DNA from: Legionella bononiensis
GTDB taxonomy: Bacteria > Pseudomonadota > Gammaproteobacteria > Legionellales > Legionellaceae
Assembly: GCF_016786215.1 (NCBI RefSeq)
Contig: NZ_JADOBG010000002.1
Location: 310,001 to 374,000 of the forward strand
Length of the DNA: 64,000 nt
Reading direction: 5' to 3'
Shown here: positions 1 to 8,728 of the stretch, in pieces
How the letters are laid out: each line of letters begins with the position of its first letter
Numbering within the stretch: position 1 is the first letter of the stretch
Translations under genes and position numbers: made by a program
The notes under the pieces: generated by a model
Seen by the model: only the letters and a program-made list of their open reading frames with translations
Told to the model about the DNA's origin: nothing
Database searches by the model: none

Positions 1-3000
1 GACGCAAGAATTTGTTCCTTTAACAAGGTCTTGCTGTAACACATCAATACCGCAATACCAGGTCGACCCAGTCCCTGCCCCATCAATTTACGCTCCAGCA
101 GAGCCTTATCATCGGGTAAAAACTCAAGACTACGGTCTAATTTACCTGTTCTCTCGAGCTCATTGATGTAGCGTGACTGTAACTCCAATGAACGAATTGC
201 CTGTGATGCGGATAAACTAATGGCGCGAGTTTGTAAAAAGTTATCTCTGAGAACTAGTTTAGAGACTTCATCAGTCATTTCACTTAATAATTCATTTCGT
301 TGTTTAGGAGTTAAATCTCCTGAAGCAACAATAGTATTAAGTAAAATTTTAATATTAACTTCTTTGTCAGAGCAGTTAACTCCACCCGAATTATCAATAA
401 AATCAGTATAAACCATTCCACCTTGCAAGGTATATTCTACTCGAGCTAACTGGGTCAGTCCCAAATTACCACCCTCACCGATTACTTTACAACGCAATTG
501 CTTGGCATTAACACGAGTTGAGTCATTGGTTCTATCGCCAACGCTGGCATTCGATTCCAGACTTGATTTGACGTAGGTACCGATACCACCACTCCAAAGT
601 AAATCAACTTTAGCTTTTAAAATGGTTTTAATTAATTCATTAGGCTCAATTTCAGTTTGTTTGATGCCAAATACTTTTTGCATTTCAGGGCTAACCGGAA
701 TTGATTTTGCGTTGCGATTGAATACGCCACCACCTTTTGAAATTAATTTTGGATCATAATCAGTCCAATTTGATCGTGGTAAGTTAAATAATCGTTTGCG
801 CTCTTTATAACTTGCCGCTGCATCAGGATTAGGATCAATAAAAATATGAATATGGTTGAAGGCGCCAACTAACTTGATGTGTTTCGATAACAACATACCA
901 TTACCAAATACATCACCAGCCATATCGCCAATTCCCACAACGGTAAAATCATTATTGAGAATATCAATATCCAATTCATAAAAATGACGTTTAACAGATT
1001 CCCAAGCACCTTTCGCTGTAATCCCCATTTTTTTATGGTCATATCCGATGGAGCCACCTGAGGCAAAAGCATCTCCCAGCCAAAAACCATATTCAAGGGA
1101 AATTGAGTTTGCAATATCCGAAAACGTTGCCGTACCTTTATCAGCCGCAACGACCAGGTAGGGATCGTCTTCATCATAAAACACAACGTTTTGAGGTTTA
1201 ACAATATGGCCGTCTTTATAATTATCAGTAATATCCAATAACCCTCTGATAAATAGTTGATAACAACTAATGCCTTCAGCCATAATTTCTTCACGAGTAC
1301 CATTAACCGGTAAATGTTTTGGTACAAAACCACCTTTAGCACCGCTTGGTACGATAACGGAATTTTTAACCTGTTGCGCTTTCATCAAGCCAAGAATTTC
1401 AGTACGGAAATCTTCTCTGCGATCCGACCAACGTAACCCTCCTCGAGCCACTTTGCCGCATCGTAAATGTACCCCTTCAAAACGTGGAGAATAAACGAAT
1501 ATCTCAAACATTGGATGAGGTTTAGGTACACCTGGAATCATCTTGCTGTTTAATTTGATGGATATATAGCTTTTAGGTTTGCCATTCGAATCCACCTGGT
1601 AAAAATTAGTGCGAAGTGTGGCATTAATGGCTTGTACGTATTGCCTGATAATTTTGTCTTCATCCAGATTGGAGACACTATCAAGATCATTTAATATTTC
1701 AGCCGTCAAATCATTGAAACGTGCTTCTCTTTTACTGTTTTCAGAAGGATTACAACGAATTTCAAACAACCGTACCAATTTCTTCGCGATTTTTACATTA
1801 TTGTTTAACGCCGTTTCCATATAGTCCTGGCTGAATGTAAAACCAATCTGCTTAAAATATTTTGCATAAGTTCTGAGAATAGCAACTTCACGCCAATCAA
1901 GCCCTGCCGCTAAAACCAGTTGATTAAATCCATCATTCTCGGCGTCGCCAAACCATACTCTGGCGAAAGCATTTTGGAATAATTCCTTGATCTCATCAAT
2001 ATTGAATTCAAATTCCTTAGTATATTGCATGGCAAAATCATTAATCCATGTAACTTTACCGTCTTCAAACTTGAGAACATAAGGGCGTTCACTAATGGCT
2101 CTTAACCCAAGATTCTCCAATATAGGCAGTACATCTGATAATGCTATAGTTGAATCATGTTGATATACTTTTAATCTAAAATTATTCTCAGATTCATCAA
2201 GTGGTCGGTAAAAATTAATTCCCAAAGAATGTTCCGGAGTGAGGACTTCAATGTGTTTGATATCATTCACAGCAGTGCGCGGAGAAAAATTATCACAATA
2301 CGATACAGGGAACGCATTTTTATAATGCGCAAATAAAGCGTTTGCCTGTTCCTCGCCATATGTTTCATGTAAGTAATGTTGTAGATCATCAGACCATAAA
2401 CGCCCTACATCAATAAGTTTCTTCTCGATTTCTTTCAAATCATATTCAGGACAATCCTGGGGATTCACCTTAATAATAAAATGAATACGCGCCAGAACTG
2501 ATTCAGAGAATAAGGTAGAGAACGTGATTTCTTCGGCATTAAAACTTTCTGCCAATATGTTTTGCATGGCATGTCGTAATTCTGTATTAAAGCGATCTTT
2601 AGGAACATAGACCAGACAGGAAATAAATCGCCTGTACACATCCATCCGTGCAAAGAGACGGATTCTCTTCCTGTCCTGCATGTAAAAAATGCCCATGGCA
2701 ATTTCAAGGAGCTCATCTTCTGAACCTTGAATCAAATCATCTCTTGGTAAAGTTTCAAGTATATTGAGTAGTACTTTTCCTGCGTGGCTGCGAGGATTTA
2801 ACTTGGAATTCTCCATAATTAACGCGACTTTATGGCGCAAAAATGGAATATGTTTCGGGTTGGTATGATATGCAGCTGAGGTATATAGTCCTATAATTCG
2901 TCGTTCACCGATTACTTGTCCTTTAGAGTTAAATCGTTTAATACCGATATAGTCGGTATAAGCATCTCTATGAACGCTGGCCAATGTATTTGTTTTTGAC

Positions 3001-3893
3001 ATGACTAATATTCTGGGAGATAAGGTTAGTTCCCGGGCTTCTGGCGTCATTGCAGAGATACTTCGCGTGGATGATTTATTTGAAGATTCCCTTAAAACAC
3101 CCAATCCAGTGTCAGGAATGGCCTGTAAGATGGTTTCTTTTCCCTTCTGTATCAATTCGTAATCTCGAATTCCCAGAAAAGTAAAATGATGATCTTCTAT
3201 CCAGTTCAAAAATGCCTTTGTTTCTTCAAGCTCATTAGAGTCAACCACCTTAGATACATGGTCCAGTTCTTTTATTGCTTCTCGAACTTCGGCCCTCATT
3301 TTTTCCCAATCTTCAAAAACTGCTCTATTATCCTCTAAAACACGTTCAAAGTTTTTATGTAATTCTTCGAGCATTAAAGGATCGGTCTGCCGGTCAATTT
3401 CCATAAAAATAGGAGCTTCATGCAGGACGTTGTTTTCTTCAGAACTCATTCCATTACGCGGTAAAATGTCACAGACATGATTGTGACTGTCTCTTTTTAC
3501 CCGAATACCACCCATATGAATTATCAGATGAGAAGTCAGCCCCATACGGTTAATCACCATACGAAGTGAGTCAACAATAAAGGGCATGTCATCACAAATA
3601 ATTTCAACAACGGTGTGCGTTGTCTGCCAACCATGGCGTTCAAAATCTGGATTATAAATTCTGATCTTGGTTTCCTGTGGGGAACGTTCTACGATTAACG
3701 ACCAGAAATTAACTACCGCACCATATAGATCATCGACATCCCATTCACGAAGATCTTCCAGGGCAACAGTTCCATATAATTGTTTGGCAAACTCGGCACA
3801 AAATCCTGCTTGCTCACCTGCCATAGAATGTTTTATTTTTTCCACAACAGCTTCAATTATTACGTCTTTACCCTCTTCAAATTTATAGGACAT
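1..3893 (-). CDS. gdhB: NAD-dependent glutamate dehydrogenase, large (~180 kDa) type; 3' end outside window
   Basis: Oxidatively deaminates L-glutamate to 2-oxoglutarate and ammonia with NAD+, feeding amino-acid carbon into the TCA cycle, which fits an amino-acid-burning organism such as Legionella. I translated the minus strand by eye from ATG at 3893 (MSYKFEEGKD). The frame stays open to base 1, giving about 1297 residues of a family that is normally around 1600, so the C-terminal part lies outside the window. The long regulatory N-terminal half is followed by the catalytic dehydrogenase core: KVARGGLRWSDR, then GLMKAQQVKNSVIVPSGAKGG near residue 850 with the catalytic lysine, and a nucleotide-binding stretch GIGDMAGDVFGNG near residue 970. 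It lies 53 bases downstream of a small L,D-transpeptidase gene on the same strand and may be cotranscribed with it. No frameshift was noticed. Confidence 0.95.
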   Translation of the reverse strand, partial: MSYKFEEGKDVIIEAVVEKIKHSMAGEQAGFCAEFAKQLYGTVALEDLREWDVDDLYGAVVNFWSLIVERSPQETKIRIYNPDFERHGWQTTHTVVEIICDDMPFIVDSLRMVINRMGLTSHLIIHMGGIRVKRDSHNHVCDILPRNGMSSEENNVLHEAPIFMEIDRQTDPLMLEELHKNFERVLEDNRAVFEDWEKMRAEVREAIKELDHVSKVVDSNELEETKAFLNWIEDHHFTFLGIRDYELIQKGKETILQAIPDTGLGVLRESSNKSSTRSISAMTPEARELTLSPRILVMSKTNTLASVHRDAYTDYIGIKRFNSKGQVIGERRIIGLYTSAAYHTNPKHIPFLRHKVALIMENSKLNPRSHAGKVLLNILETLPRDDLIQGSEDELLEIAMGIFYMQDRKRIRLFARMDVYRRFISCLVYVPKDRFNTELRHAMQNILAESFNAEEITFSTLFSESVLARIHFIIKVNPQDCPEYDLKEIEKKLIDVGRLWSDDLQHYLHETYGEEQANALFAHYKNAFPVSYCDNFSPRTAVNDIKHIEVLTPEHSLGINFYRPLDESENNFRLKVYQHDSTIALSDVLPILENLGLRAISERPYVLKFEDGKVTWINDFAMQYTKEFEFNIDEIKELFQNAFARVWFGDAENDGFNQLVLAAGLDWREVAILRTYAKYFKQIGFTFSQDYMETALNNNVKIAKKLVRLFEIRCNPSENSKREARFNDLTAEILNDLDSVSNLDEDKIIRQYVQAINATLRTNFYQVDSNGKPKSYISIKLNSKMIPGVPKPHPMFEIFVYSPRFEGVHLRCGKVARGGLRWSDRREDFRTEILGLMKAQQVKNSVIVPSGAKGGFVPKHLPVNGTREEIMAEGISCYQLFIRGLLDITDNYKDGHIVKPQNVVFYDEDDPYLVVAADKGTATFSDIANSISLEYGFWLGDAFASGGSIGYDHKKMGITAKGAWESVKRHFYELDIDILNNDFTVVGIGDMAGDVFGNGMLLSKHIKLVGAFNHIHIFIDPNPDAAASYKERKRLFNLPRSNWTDYDPKLISKGGGVFNRNAKSIPVSPEMQKVFGIKQTEIEPNELIKTILKAKVDLLWSGGIGTYVKSSLESNASVGDRTNDSTRVNAKQLRCKVIGEGGNLGLTQLARVEYTLQGGMVYTDFIDNSGGVNCSDKEVNIKILLNTIVASGDLTPKQRNELLSEMTDEVSKLVLRDNFLQTRAISLSASQAIRSLELQSRYINELERTGKLDRSLEFLPDDKALLERKLMGQGLGRPGIAVLMCYSKTLLKEQILA

Positions 3894-3946
3894 TAGCTCA
3901 CCCCGTCAGATTTTCATATGCTCTGCAGCATTCATTATTGTTTAAA

Positions 3947-4435
3947 TTATTGAATATATACCAATGTATCTGTTGTAACCCAATTTGCCAGATCAATAAC
4001 CGATCTATTATTTAACCGGATGCAACCATGAGAACCTGGTATACCTAACTTCGTGGAATCAGGAGTGCCATGTATGTAGATAAATCGTTCCAGAGTATCT
4101 ACATTACCGCCCTTATTTCTTCCTGGCTCCAAACCCTCTAATTGTATTATTCGCGTTAAAATCCAGTCTCTGTCTGGAAATTGTTCAGCCAGTTGCTCTG
4201 AATAAATTTCACCAGTCCATTCTCTGGCAACCAGAACACTATTAACTTGATGTTCTAATCCGATTATAGAATAGACTCTATGCCACCCTCTGGGAGTGCA
4301 CTCGCTGTTTTTAATTTCACCAGCGCCATTTTTTCCAGTAGATACCTGGTAAGTAAAAGCCAAACTTTCGTTTTCGAAACCCTTCATTTCCTGTTCTGCA
4401 ATAGAAATAAAGAGGGTTTTGTCGTTATTTATCAT
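3947..4435 (-). CDS. L,D-transpeptidase catalytic (YkuD) domain protein without signal peptide
   Basis: YkuD-fold protein of about 162 residues. The active-site signature is intact: IHGTPD, then GSHGCIRL with the nucleophilic cysteine, as in enzymes that make 3-3 peptidoglycan cross-links or attach lipoproteins. The longest frame begins with TTG at 4456, inside the upstream gene. ATG at 4435 (MINNDKTLF) is one base after the upstream stop and is the better start, implying translational coupling. Unlike typical YkuD enzymes, neither start gives a hydrophobic signal peptide, so export is uncertain. The protein is essentially only the catalytic domain, with no LysM or peptidoglycan-binding domain. 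Upstream is an aldehyde dehydrogenase and downstream the glutamate dehydrogenase. The fold is sure; location and substrate are open. Confidence 0.85.
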   Translation of the reverse strand: MINNDKTLFISIAEQEMKGFENESLAFTYQVSTGKNGAGEIKNSECTPRGWHRVYSIIGLEHQVNSVLVAREWTGEIYSEQLAEQFPDRDWILTRIIQLEGLEPGRNKGGNVDTLERFIYIHGTPDSTKLGIPGSHGCIRLNNRSVIDLANWVTTDTLVYIQ

Positions 4436-4436
4436 A

Positions 4437-5810
4437 TTATGAATCACTGATCGCAATTGTTTTAGTATTAACGAACTCTAAAATTCCTTCACGAGATAAC
4501 TCCCTACCATAACCGGAGTGTTTAATTCCTCCAAACGGTACTCGTGGGTCGGATGCAACAAAACTATTTACAAAGCACACTCCTGCTTCAATCTCATTTG
4601 AAGCAATCCGTTCGCCCTTTTGCACATTTCGAGTAAATACAGCAGCCCCTAGGCCATACTTACCTTTATTAGCAAAAGAAATCCCTTCTTCCTCGCTTTC
4701 AACAGCGCAGATTGAAATCACAGGACCAAATAATTCTTCATCAAAAGCAGCCATGCCAGGTTTAATATCTGTTAATACAGTTGGTGGATAATAAAACCCC
4801 TTACCCTCAGGAATTATACCACCAAGCAATAATTTAGCACCTTGTTTCATGGATTTTTCTACTTGATTGTGCAGATTATCACGCAAATCCTTACGAGCAA
4901 GAGGTCCAAGATTGGTTTTAGGGTCTAGAGGATTGCCCATTTTATATGAAGAGATGTGTTCCATGATCTTCTGGGTTAATTCTTTTTCAATGGCTTTCAC
5001 TACAATGACACGTTTTGCTGCAATACACACCTGGCCGGAATTATTTAATCGTGAAGCGACTATTGAATGAGCGGCCAGATCGGTATCAGCATCTTCAAGA
5101 ATAAGATAAGGATCAGAGCCTCCCAGTTCCAATACTGATTTCTTTAAATACTTACCTGCCTGTGATGCAACTGAACTACCCGCACGTTCACTTCCGGTAA
5201 GAGTTACTCCGGAAACATAAGGATTTTGAATAACTTTTGCCGCTCCCTCATTGTCAATAATGATATGCTGAAATAAATTCGGTGGAAAATCAGCCTCTTT
5301 GAATAAGAGTTCGATTCGATTTCCTGTCCCGGATGATATGGGGGCATGCTTTAACAATGCTGCATTTCCAGCCATTAATGTTGGAACCGCGAAACGAAAA
5401 ACCTGCCAAAATGGAAAATTCCAGGGCATTATCCCAAAAACGATCCCTAATGGTCTATAACATACTTTTGCCGTTTTCATTTCTGTTTCTATTGTTCGCG
5501 AAGCAAGGTACGACTCAGCATGTTCAGCGTAATGTTCACATACCCAGGAGCATTTATCAATTTCGGCTTTTCCGGATGTAATAGGTTTTCCCATTTCCTG
5601 ACTCATTAAATGAGCCAGTTCTTCCTTATTTTGTTCCAATATATGGGCCAACTGCAGCATTAATCCCTGTCGTTTTATAAATGGAGAATTTTTCCAGGAT
5701 AAATAAGCATTATGTCCTGCTTCAATTTTAGTATTTATAGCATCATCATTAAGGCAATCATATACCGCCAAAAGTTGTTCTGTTGCCGGATTAATAGTCT
5801 GTATTTTCAT
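4437..5810 (-). CDS. sad: NAD(P)-dependent succinate-semialdehyde dehydrogenase (Sad/GabD-like aldehyde dehydrogenase)
   Basis: Aldehyde dehydrogenase superfamily, 457 residues, the length of the shorter Sad/YneI type of succinate-semialdehyde dehydrogenase. It would oxidise succinic semialdehyde to succinate in GABA or glutamate catabolism. Visible family features are [11 protein letters not shown] (cofactor binding), [18 protein letters not shown] with the general-base glutamate, [11 protein letters not shown] with the catalytic cysteine, and EELFGPV. The phrase [15 protein letters not shown] is characteristic of the Sad branch. It starts at ATG 5810 ([10 protein letters not shown]) and is followed by the coupled YkuD gene and then glutamate dehydrogenase, so the strand reads as a small glutamate/GABA catabolic group. 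Exact substrate is inferred from subfamily resemblance. Confidence 0.88.
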   Translation of the reverse strand: MKIQTINPATEQLLAVYDCLNDDAINTKIEAGHNAYLSWKNSPFIKRQGLMLQLAHILEQNKEELAHLMSQEMGKPITSGKAEIDKCSWVCEHYAEHAESYLASRTIETEMKTAKVCYRPLGIVFGIMPWNFPFWQVFRFAVPTLMAGNAALLKHAPISSGTGNRIELLFKEADFPPNLFQHIIIDNEGAAKVIQNPYVSGVTLTGSERAGSSVASQAGKYLKKSVLELGGSDPYLILEDADTDLAAHSIVASRLNNSGQVCIAAKRVIVVKAIEKELTQKIMEHISSYKMGNPLDPKTNLGPLARKDLRDNLHNQVEKSMKQGAKLLLGGIIPEGKGFYYPPTVLTDIKPGMAAFDEELFGPVISICAVESEEEGISFANKGKYGLGAAVFTRNVQKGERIASNEIEAGVCFVNSFVASDPRVPFGGIKHSGYGRELSREGILEFVNTKTIAISDS

Positions 5811-6004
5811 TTAATCACCATGTGTAAGATACAATATTATAAGTTTGGACCATTCACTAGATACTATTTTAGCTAAAGTTTGCAACTCTCCTTGCACTTT
5901 ACTTTTGATTGTTGATACTATTTTTATATTCTATGCTGTTTTGATGTAAAGAACAGTACTATAAATCAAGATGTTAATTTAATTAATTAACCCTGGGATA
6001 ATTA

Positions 6005-6772
6005 ATGAAGCAGATAAAACCACCTTTTAATCCTATGCAATATATGGCAGCCTGGGCTGTGCATATATTTACTGCCAGTGGAGCGCTTATCGGGGTTTTT
6101 ACTTTAGCCAAAATCTATCAACAGGAATACGTCTTTGCATTATGGCTAATGGCATTAACCGTTTTTATCGATGCTGTCGATGGAACATTTGCTCGTTTAT
6201 CTCATGTTAAAACAGTTTTACCAAAAATTGATGGAGCCTTGCTGGATAACATTGTTGATTATCTGAACTATGTGATAACACCATGCTTTTTCTTATTGGT
6301 TAAACCAGGGATGCTCCCTCAGGAATATTCCGCACTCATCATTGGAGCGATCACCATCACTTCAGCGTACCAATTTTGCCAGGATGATGCGAAAACACCG
6401 GATCATTTCTTTAAAGGGTTCCCTTGTTATTGGAATATTGCCGTTTTTTATATGTTTATATTCAATACTTCAATGACTTTAAATGCCATACTCTTGTCAA
6501 TATTTTGTGTCCTTATTTTTGTTCCAGTCAAATACGTTTATCCTTCGCGGCTGGATTACCTTACTGATTCAAGAGTACTTAAAATTCTCATGCATTGCTG
6601 CTCAGCGATTTATGGCGTCAGCTCAGCTTGCCTGCTTATTTATTATCCTAATACCAGTACTATCTGGCTCACACTGTCCCTGGGTTATATAGCCATGTAT
6701 TTATTTTTGAGTTTTTATAGAACCTATTCACCGATGATAAAAGCTAAAATATCAGCAAATAGAGATTTATAG
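6005..6772 (+). CDS. pcs: phosphatidylcholine synthase (CDP-diacylglycerol-choline O-phosphatidyltransferase)
   Basis: Integral membrane enzyme that condenses CDP-diacylglycerol with choline to make phosphatidylcholine, the one-step bacterial route known from Legionella, rhizobia and Pseudomonas. The 255 residues contain the CDP-alcohol phosphotransferase motif near residues 60-87: DG, two residues, AR, then 12 residues, G, three residues, D, three residues, D. The 12-residue spacing between AR and G is the Pcs variant rather than the usual 8. Several hydrophobic segments span the protein. It starts at ATG 6005 (MKQIKPPF). It is divergent from the aldehyde dehydrogenase across about 190 bases of AT-rich sequence and sits alone on the plus strand. 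Confidence 0.93.
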   Translation: MKQIKPPFNPMQYMAAWAVHIFTASGALIGVFTLAKIYQQEYVFALWLMALTVFIDAVDGTFARLSHVKTVLPKIDGALLDNIVDYLNYVITPCFFLLVKPGMLPQEYSALIIGAITITSAYQFCQDDAKTPDHFFKGFPCYWNIAVFYMFIFNTSMTLNAILLSIFCVLIFVPVKYVYPSRLDYLTDSRVLKILMHCCSAIYGVSSACLLIYYPNTSTIWLTLSLGYIAMYLFLSFYRTYSPMIKAKISANRDL

Positions 6773-6851
6773 TTCTATTTTTTCATTCCAGGATAGACTT
6801 TGGCTATATTATGATTAAAATAGCAACTAAAGTTTGTTTCTAGAGGAAATT

Positions 6852-7340
6852 ATGACATTATTTAATCAAATTAATAAAATACTACTGATATCCTTATTAA
6901 TTATCAATTCAGCTCAGGCTGTTTCTGCTTTTCCAAGAGGATGTGAGGTATCTGGTTTCGGGTACCAGCAAAATTTTTTGATTTTGAATGAAACAGGAGA
7001 ACAATCCTATTACTTAATTCAGAACAGATCGGACGCTAAAATTGAACTGGAACGTCATGAAACCGGTGATGTATTTATGAGTCCACCTTTACAGGCAACT
7101 CTAGAACCACTGAATTGGGCCGCTTTTGCCTCTGATGTTAAAAATTTAAATTTTAAATGTTATAAACATATAGAAGAAAATACTACGACAGTTGATTGTC
7201 GCGATGTACTTGAGGTCTGTCAGTATCCAAGAGTCAGATTTGCACTGAGTAATATGGGCAACTACTGGATTTCTTCAAATAAAACTCAAAATGAAGTAAT
7301 CCAGGATTCTGTAGCTAAAGGTATTTATTTAAAATGGTGA
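6852..7340 (+). CDS. hypothetical exported protein
   Basis: No family recognised. The best start is ATG at 6852, preceded by a good ribosome-binding site (AGAGGAAAT); the longer reading from TTG 6834 only adds MFLEEI. The product has about 162 residues with a clear signal peptide (hydrophobic LLISLLIINSAQAVSA, cleavage probably after AVSA or AQA), so it should be periplasmic or secreted. The mature part contains four cysteines (GCEV, KCYK, DCRD, VCQY), which may form disulfides. The next gene starts three bases after the stop, suggesting cotranscription. Confidence 0.7.
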   Translation: MTLFNQINKILLISLLIINSAQAVSAFPRGCEVSGFGYQQNFLILNETGEQSYYLIQNRSDAKIELERHETGDVFMSPPLQATLEPLNWAAFASDVKNLNFKCYKHIEENTTTVDCRDVLEVCQYPRVRFALSNMGNYWISSNKTQNEVIQDSVAKGIYLKW

Positions 7341-7343
7341 TCA

Positions 7344-7847
7344 GTGTCTAAAATTAACCATGATTATCACTACATCACATCAGGAATAATCGGAGCGCTA
7401 ATCATATTGTATGGGCACAATCAGAATTACCCACAGCCCTACTATATTTTTGGCTCTCTGACCTTGCTATTTACCGCGATCCATTTCAGACTGGTATATT
7501 TCGTTGCTTTAGAATTAATACTGGCAGCAGGTCATTCTGCGATATTACTGGGCATAGGACCCAATACCCAATTTGCGCTTCCAATATTTTTATGTCTCCA
7601 GTTATTTATTATTTATTTAATGATTGGTAAAGAAAATATTTTTTTATTGTTAATTGGAATTATTGGCATCGCCCTCCTTTCTTTTGGTTTTGCATTTAAC
7701 AATCAATGGATTTTTTTTTCAGGAAGTTCTTTTGTCGCGATTTATGCCTATTATAGTGCATATAGAGGTCAATACGCTTCTTACATCTGGGCAATACTCA
7801 ATACCATATTTTCATTAATTGCATTGTATAAGATAATTTTTTATTAA
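7344..7847 (+). CDS. hypothetical multi-pass membrane protein
   Basis: 167 residues starting with GTG at 7344, three bases after the preceding stop. Almost the whole protein is hydrophobic with about five or six predicted membrane segments separated by very short loops. No conserved motif was recognised. The tight spacing to the exported protein before it and the thioredoxin-like gene after it (12 bases) suggests a three-gene transcript, but gives no clear function. Confidence 0.65.
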   Translation: MSKINHDYHYITSGIIGALIILYGHNQNYPQPYYIFGSLTLLFTAIHFRLVYFVALELILAAGHSAILLGIGPNTQFALPIFLCLQLFIIYLMIGKENIFLLLIGIIGIALLSFGFAFNNQWIFFSGSSFVAIYAYYSAYRGQYASYIWAILNTIFSLIALYKIIFY

Positions 7848-7859
7848 TCTGGAATCATT

Positions 7860-8420
7860 ATGAGCCGAACAGAATCAACCATGCTGGCCTTGGGAACAGT
7901 GGCACCTAATTTTGAGCTATTGGATGTATCCACTGGCAAACAGGTCAAGTTTGACCAATCACCTGACTTCATAGCTTCAGTGATTATGTTTATATGTAAT
8001 CATTGCCCTTATGTGAAACATATCAATTCCGAATTAACGCGATTAGCCAATGATTATCTACCCAAGGGAGTTCGATTTTTAGCTATAAGCTCAAATGATG
8101 TTGAAAACTATCCCGACGATTCACCTGAGAATATGATCATTACAGCAAAGACACAGCAATATCCATTCCCTTATCTTTACGATGAAACTCAGGAAGTTGC
8201 TAGCGCGTATCATGCAGCATGTACACCTGACTTTTTTGTATTTGATAAGAATCTGTCTTTGATATACAGAGGGCAATTAGATGATTCAAGACCAGGTAAT
8301 GCGATTCCTGTAACTGGAGATTCTATTAGAATGGCACTGAATTGCCTGATCGAAAACAAACCTTTAAATATCGTACAAAAACCCAGCCTGGGATGTAATA
8401 TAAAATGGAAGGCAGTCTAG
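7860..8420 (+). CDS. thioredoxin-fold protein (AhpC/TSA-Redoxin family)
   Basis: 186 residues, start ATG 7860. The redox motif CNHCPYV (residues about 44-50) replaces the CGPC of thioredoxin and is typical of the small stand-alone AhpC/TSA or redoxin proteins often annotated as thioredoxin-family proteins. The rest of the fold is recognisable: FRFLAIS-like strand, YDETQEVASAY, and the cis-proline strand TPDFFVFD. No signal peptide is evident, so a cytoplasmic thiol oxidoreductase or peroxidase role is most likely. It is last of three closely spaced plus-strand genes. Confidence 0.85.
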   Translation: MSRTESTMLALGTVAPNFELLDVSTGKQVKFDQSPDFIASVIMFICNHCPYVKHINSELTRLANDYLPKGVRFLAISSNDVENYPDDSPENMIITAKTQQYPFPYLYDETQEVASAYHAACTPDFFVFDKNLSLIYRGQLDDSRPGNAIPVTGDSIRMALNCLIENKPLNIVQKPSLGCNIKWKAV

Positions 8421-8728
8421 GGTTTACAGACAGTTAAATTCCCTTTCGTTAGATGCTGTGCATAAAGTCTTAGAGCGGTTTTTGAATATATCGGCGTAAT
8501 CATATTCAATTGAATATTTAAGAATTAAACCTACATACCGCGCATAAAGCGCGGTACGTAAGCGCTAATAATATGATGCTACGATTTTATTAGCATCTAT
8601 CACTCATAAAACGCTGCATCCAGTAGTTCGAGTAGATTTCTAAATAGACTTGAAATTATTTGTACAAATAAAAAAGCTCGAATTTTAATTGGAATTAAAA
8701 ATTCGAGCTTCTCTGGATTTATCAGAAG
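8421..8728. other. 308-base convergent intergenic region
   Basis: No credible open reading frame. It holds a GC-rich hairpin at 8536-8556 (stem TACCGCGC / GCGCGGTA, loop ATAAA) and the minus-strand terminator at 8675-8709. The rest is AT-rich and unremarkable. Confidence 0.6.
8675..8709 (-). terminator. intrinsic terminator of the 8729-10774 gene
   Basis: A long inverted repeat: AGCTCGAATTTTAATT on the left arm and AATTAAAAATTCGAGCT on the right, with a two-base loop and one bulge. Read on the minus strand it is followed by a run of six T, as expected for rho-independent termination just after the stop at 8729. Confidence 0.75.

Noticed and set aside
869..3888. Several 60-160 residue frames on both strands
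   Set aside because: They overlap the continuous glutamate dehydrogenase frame in other phases and match no family.
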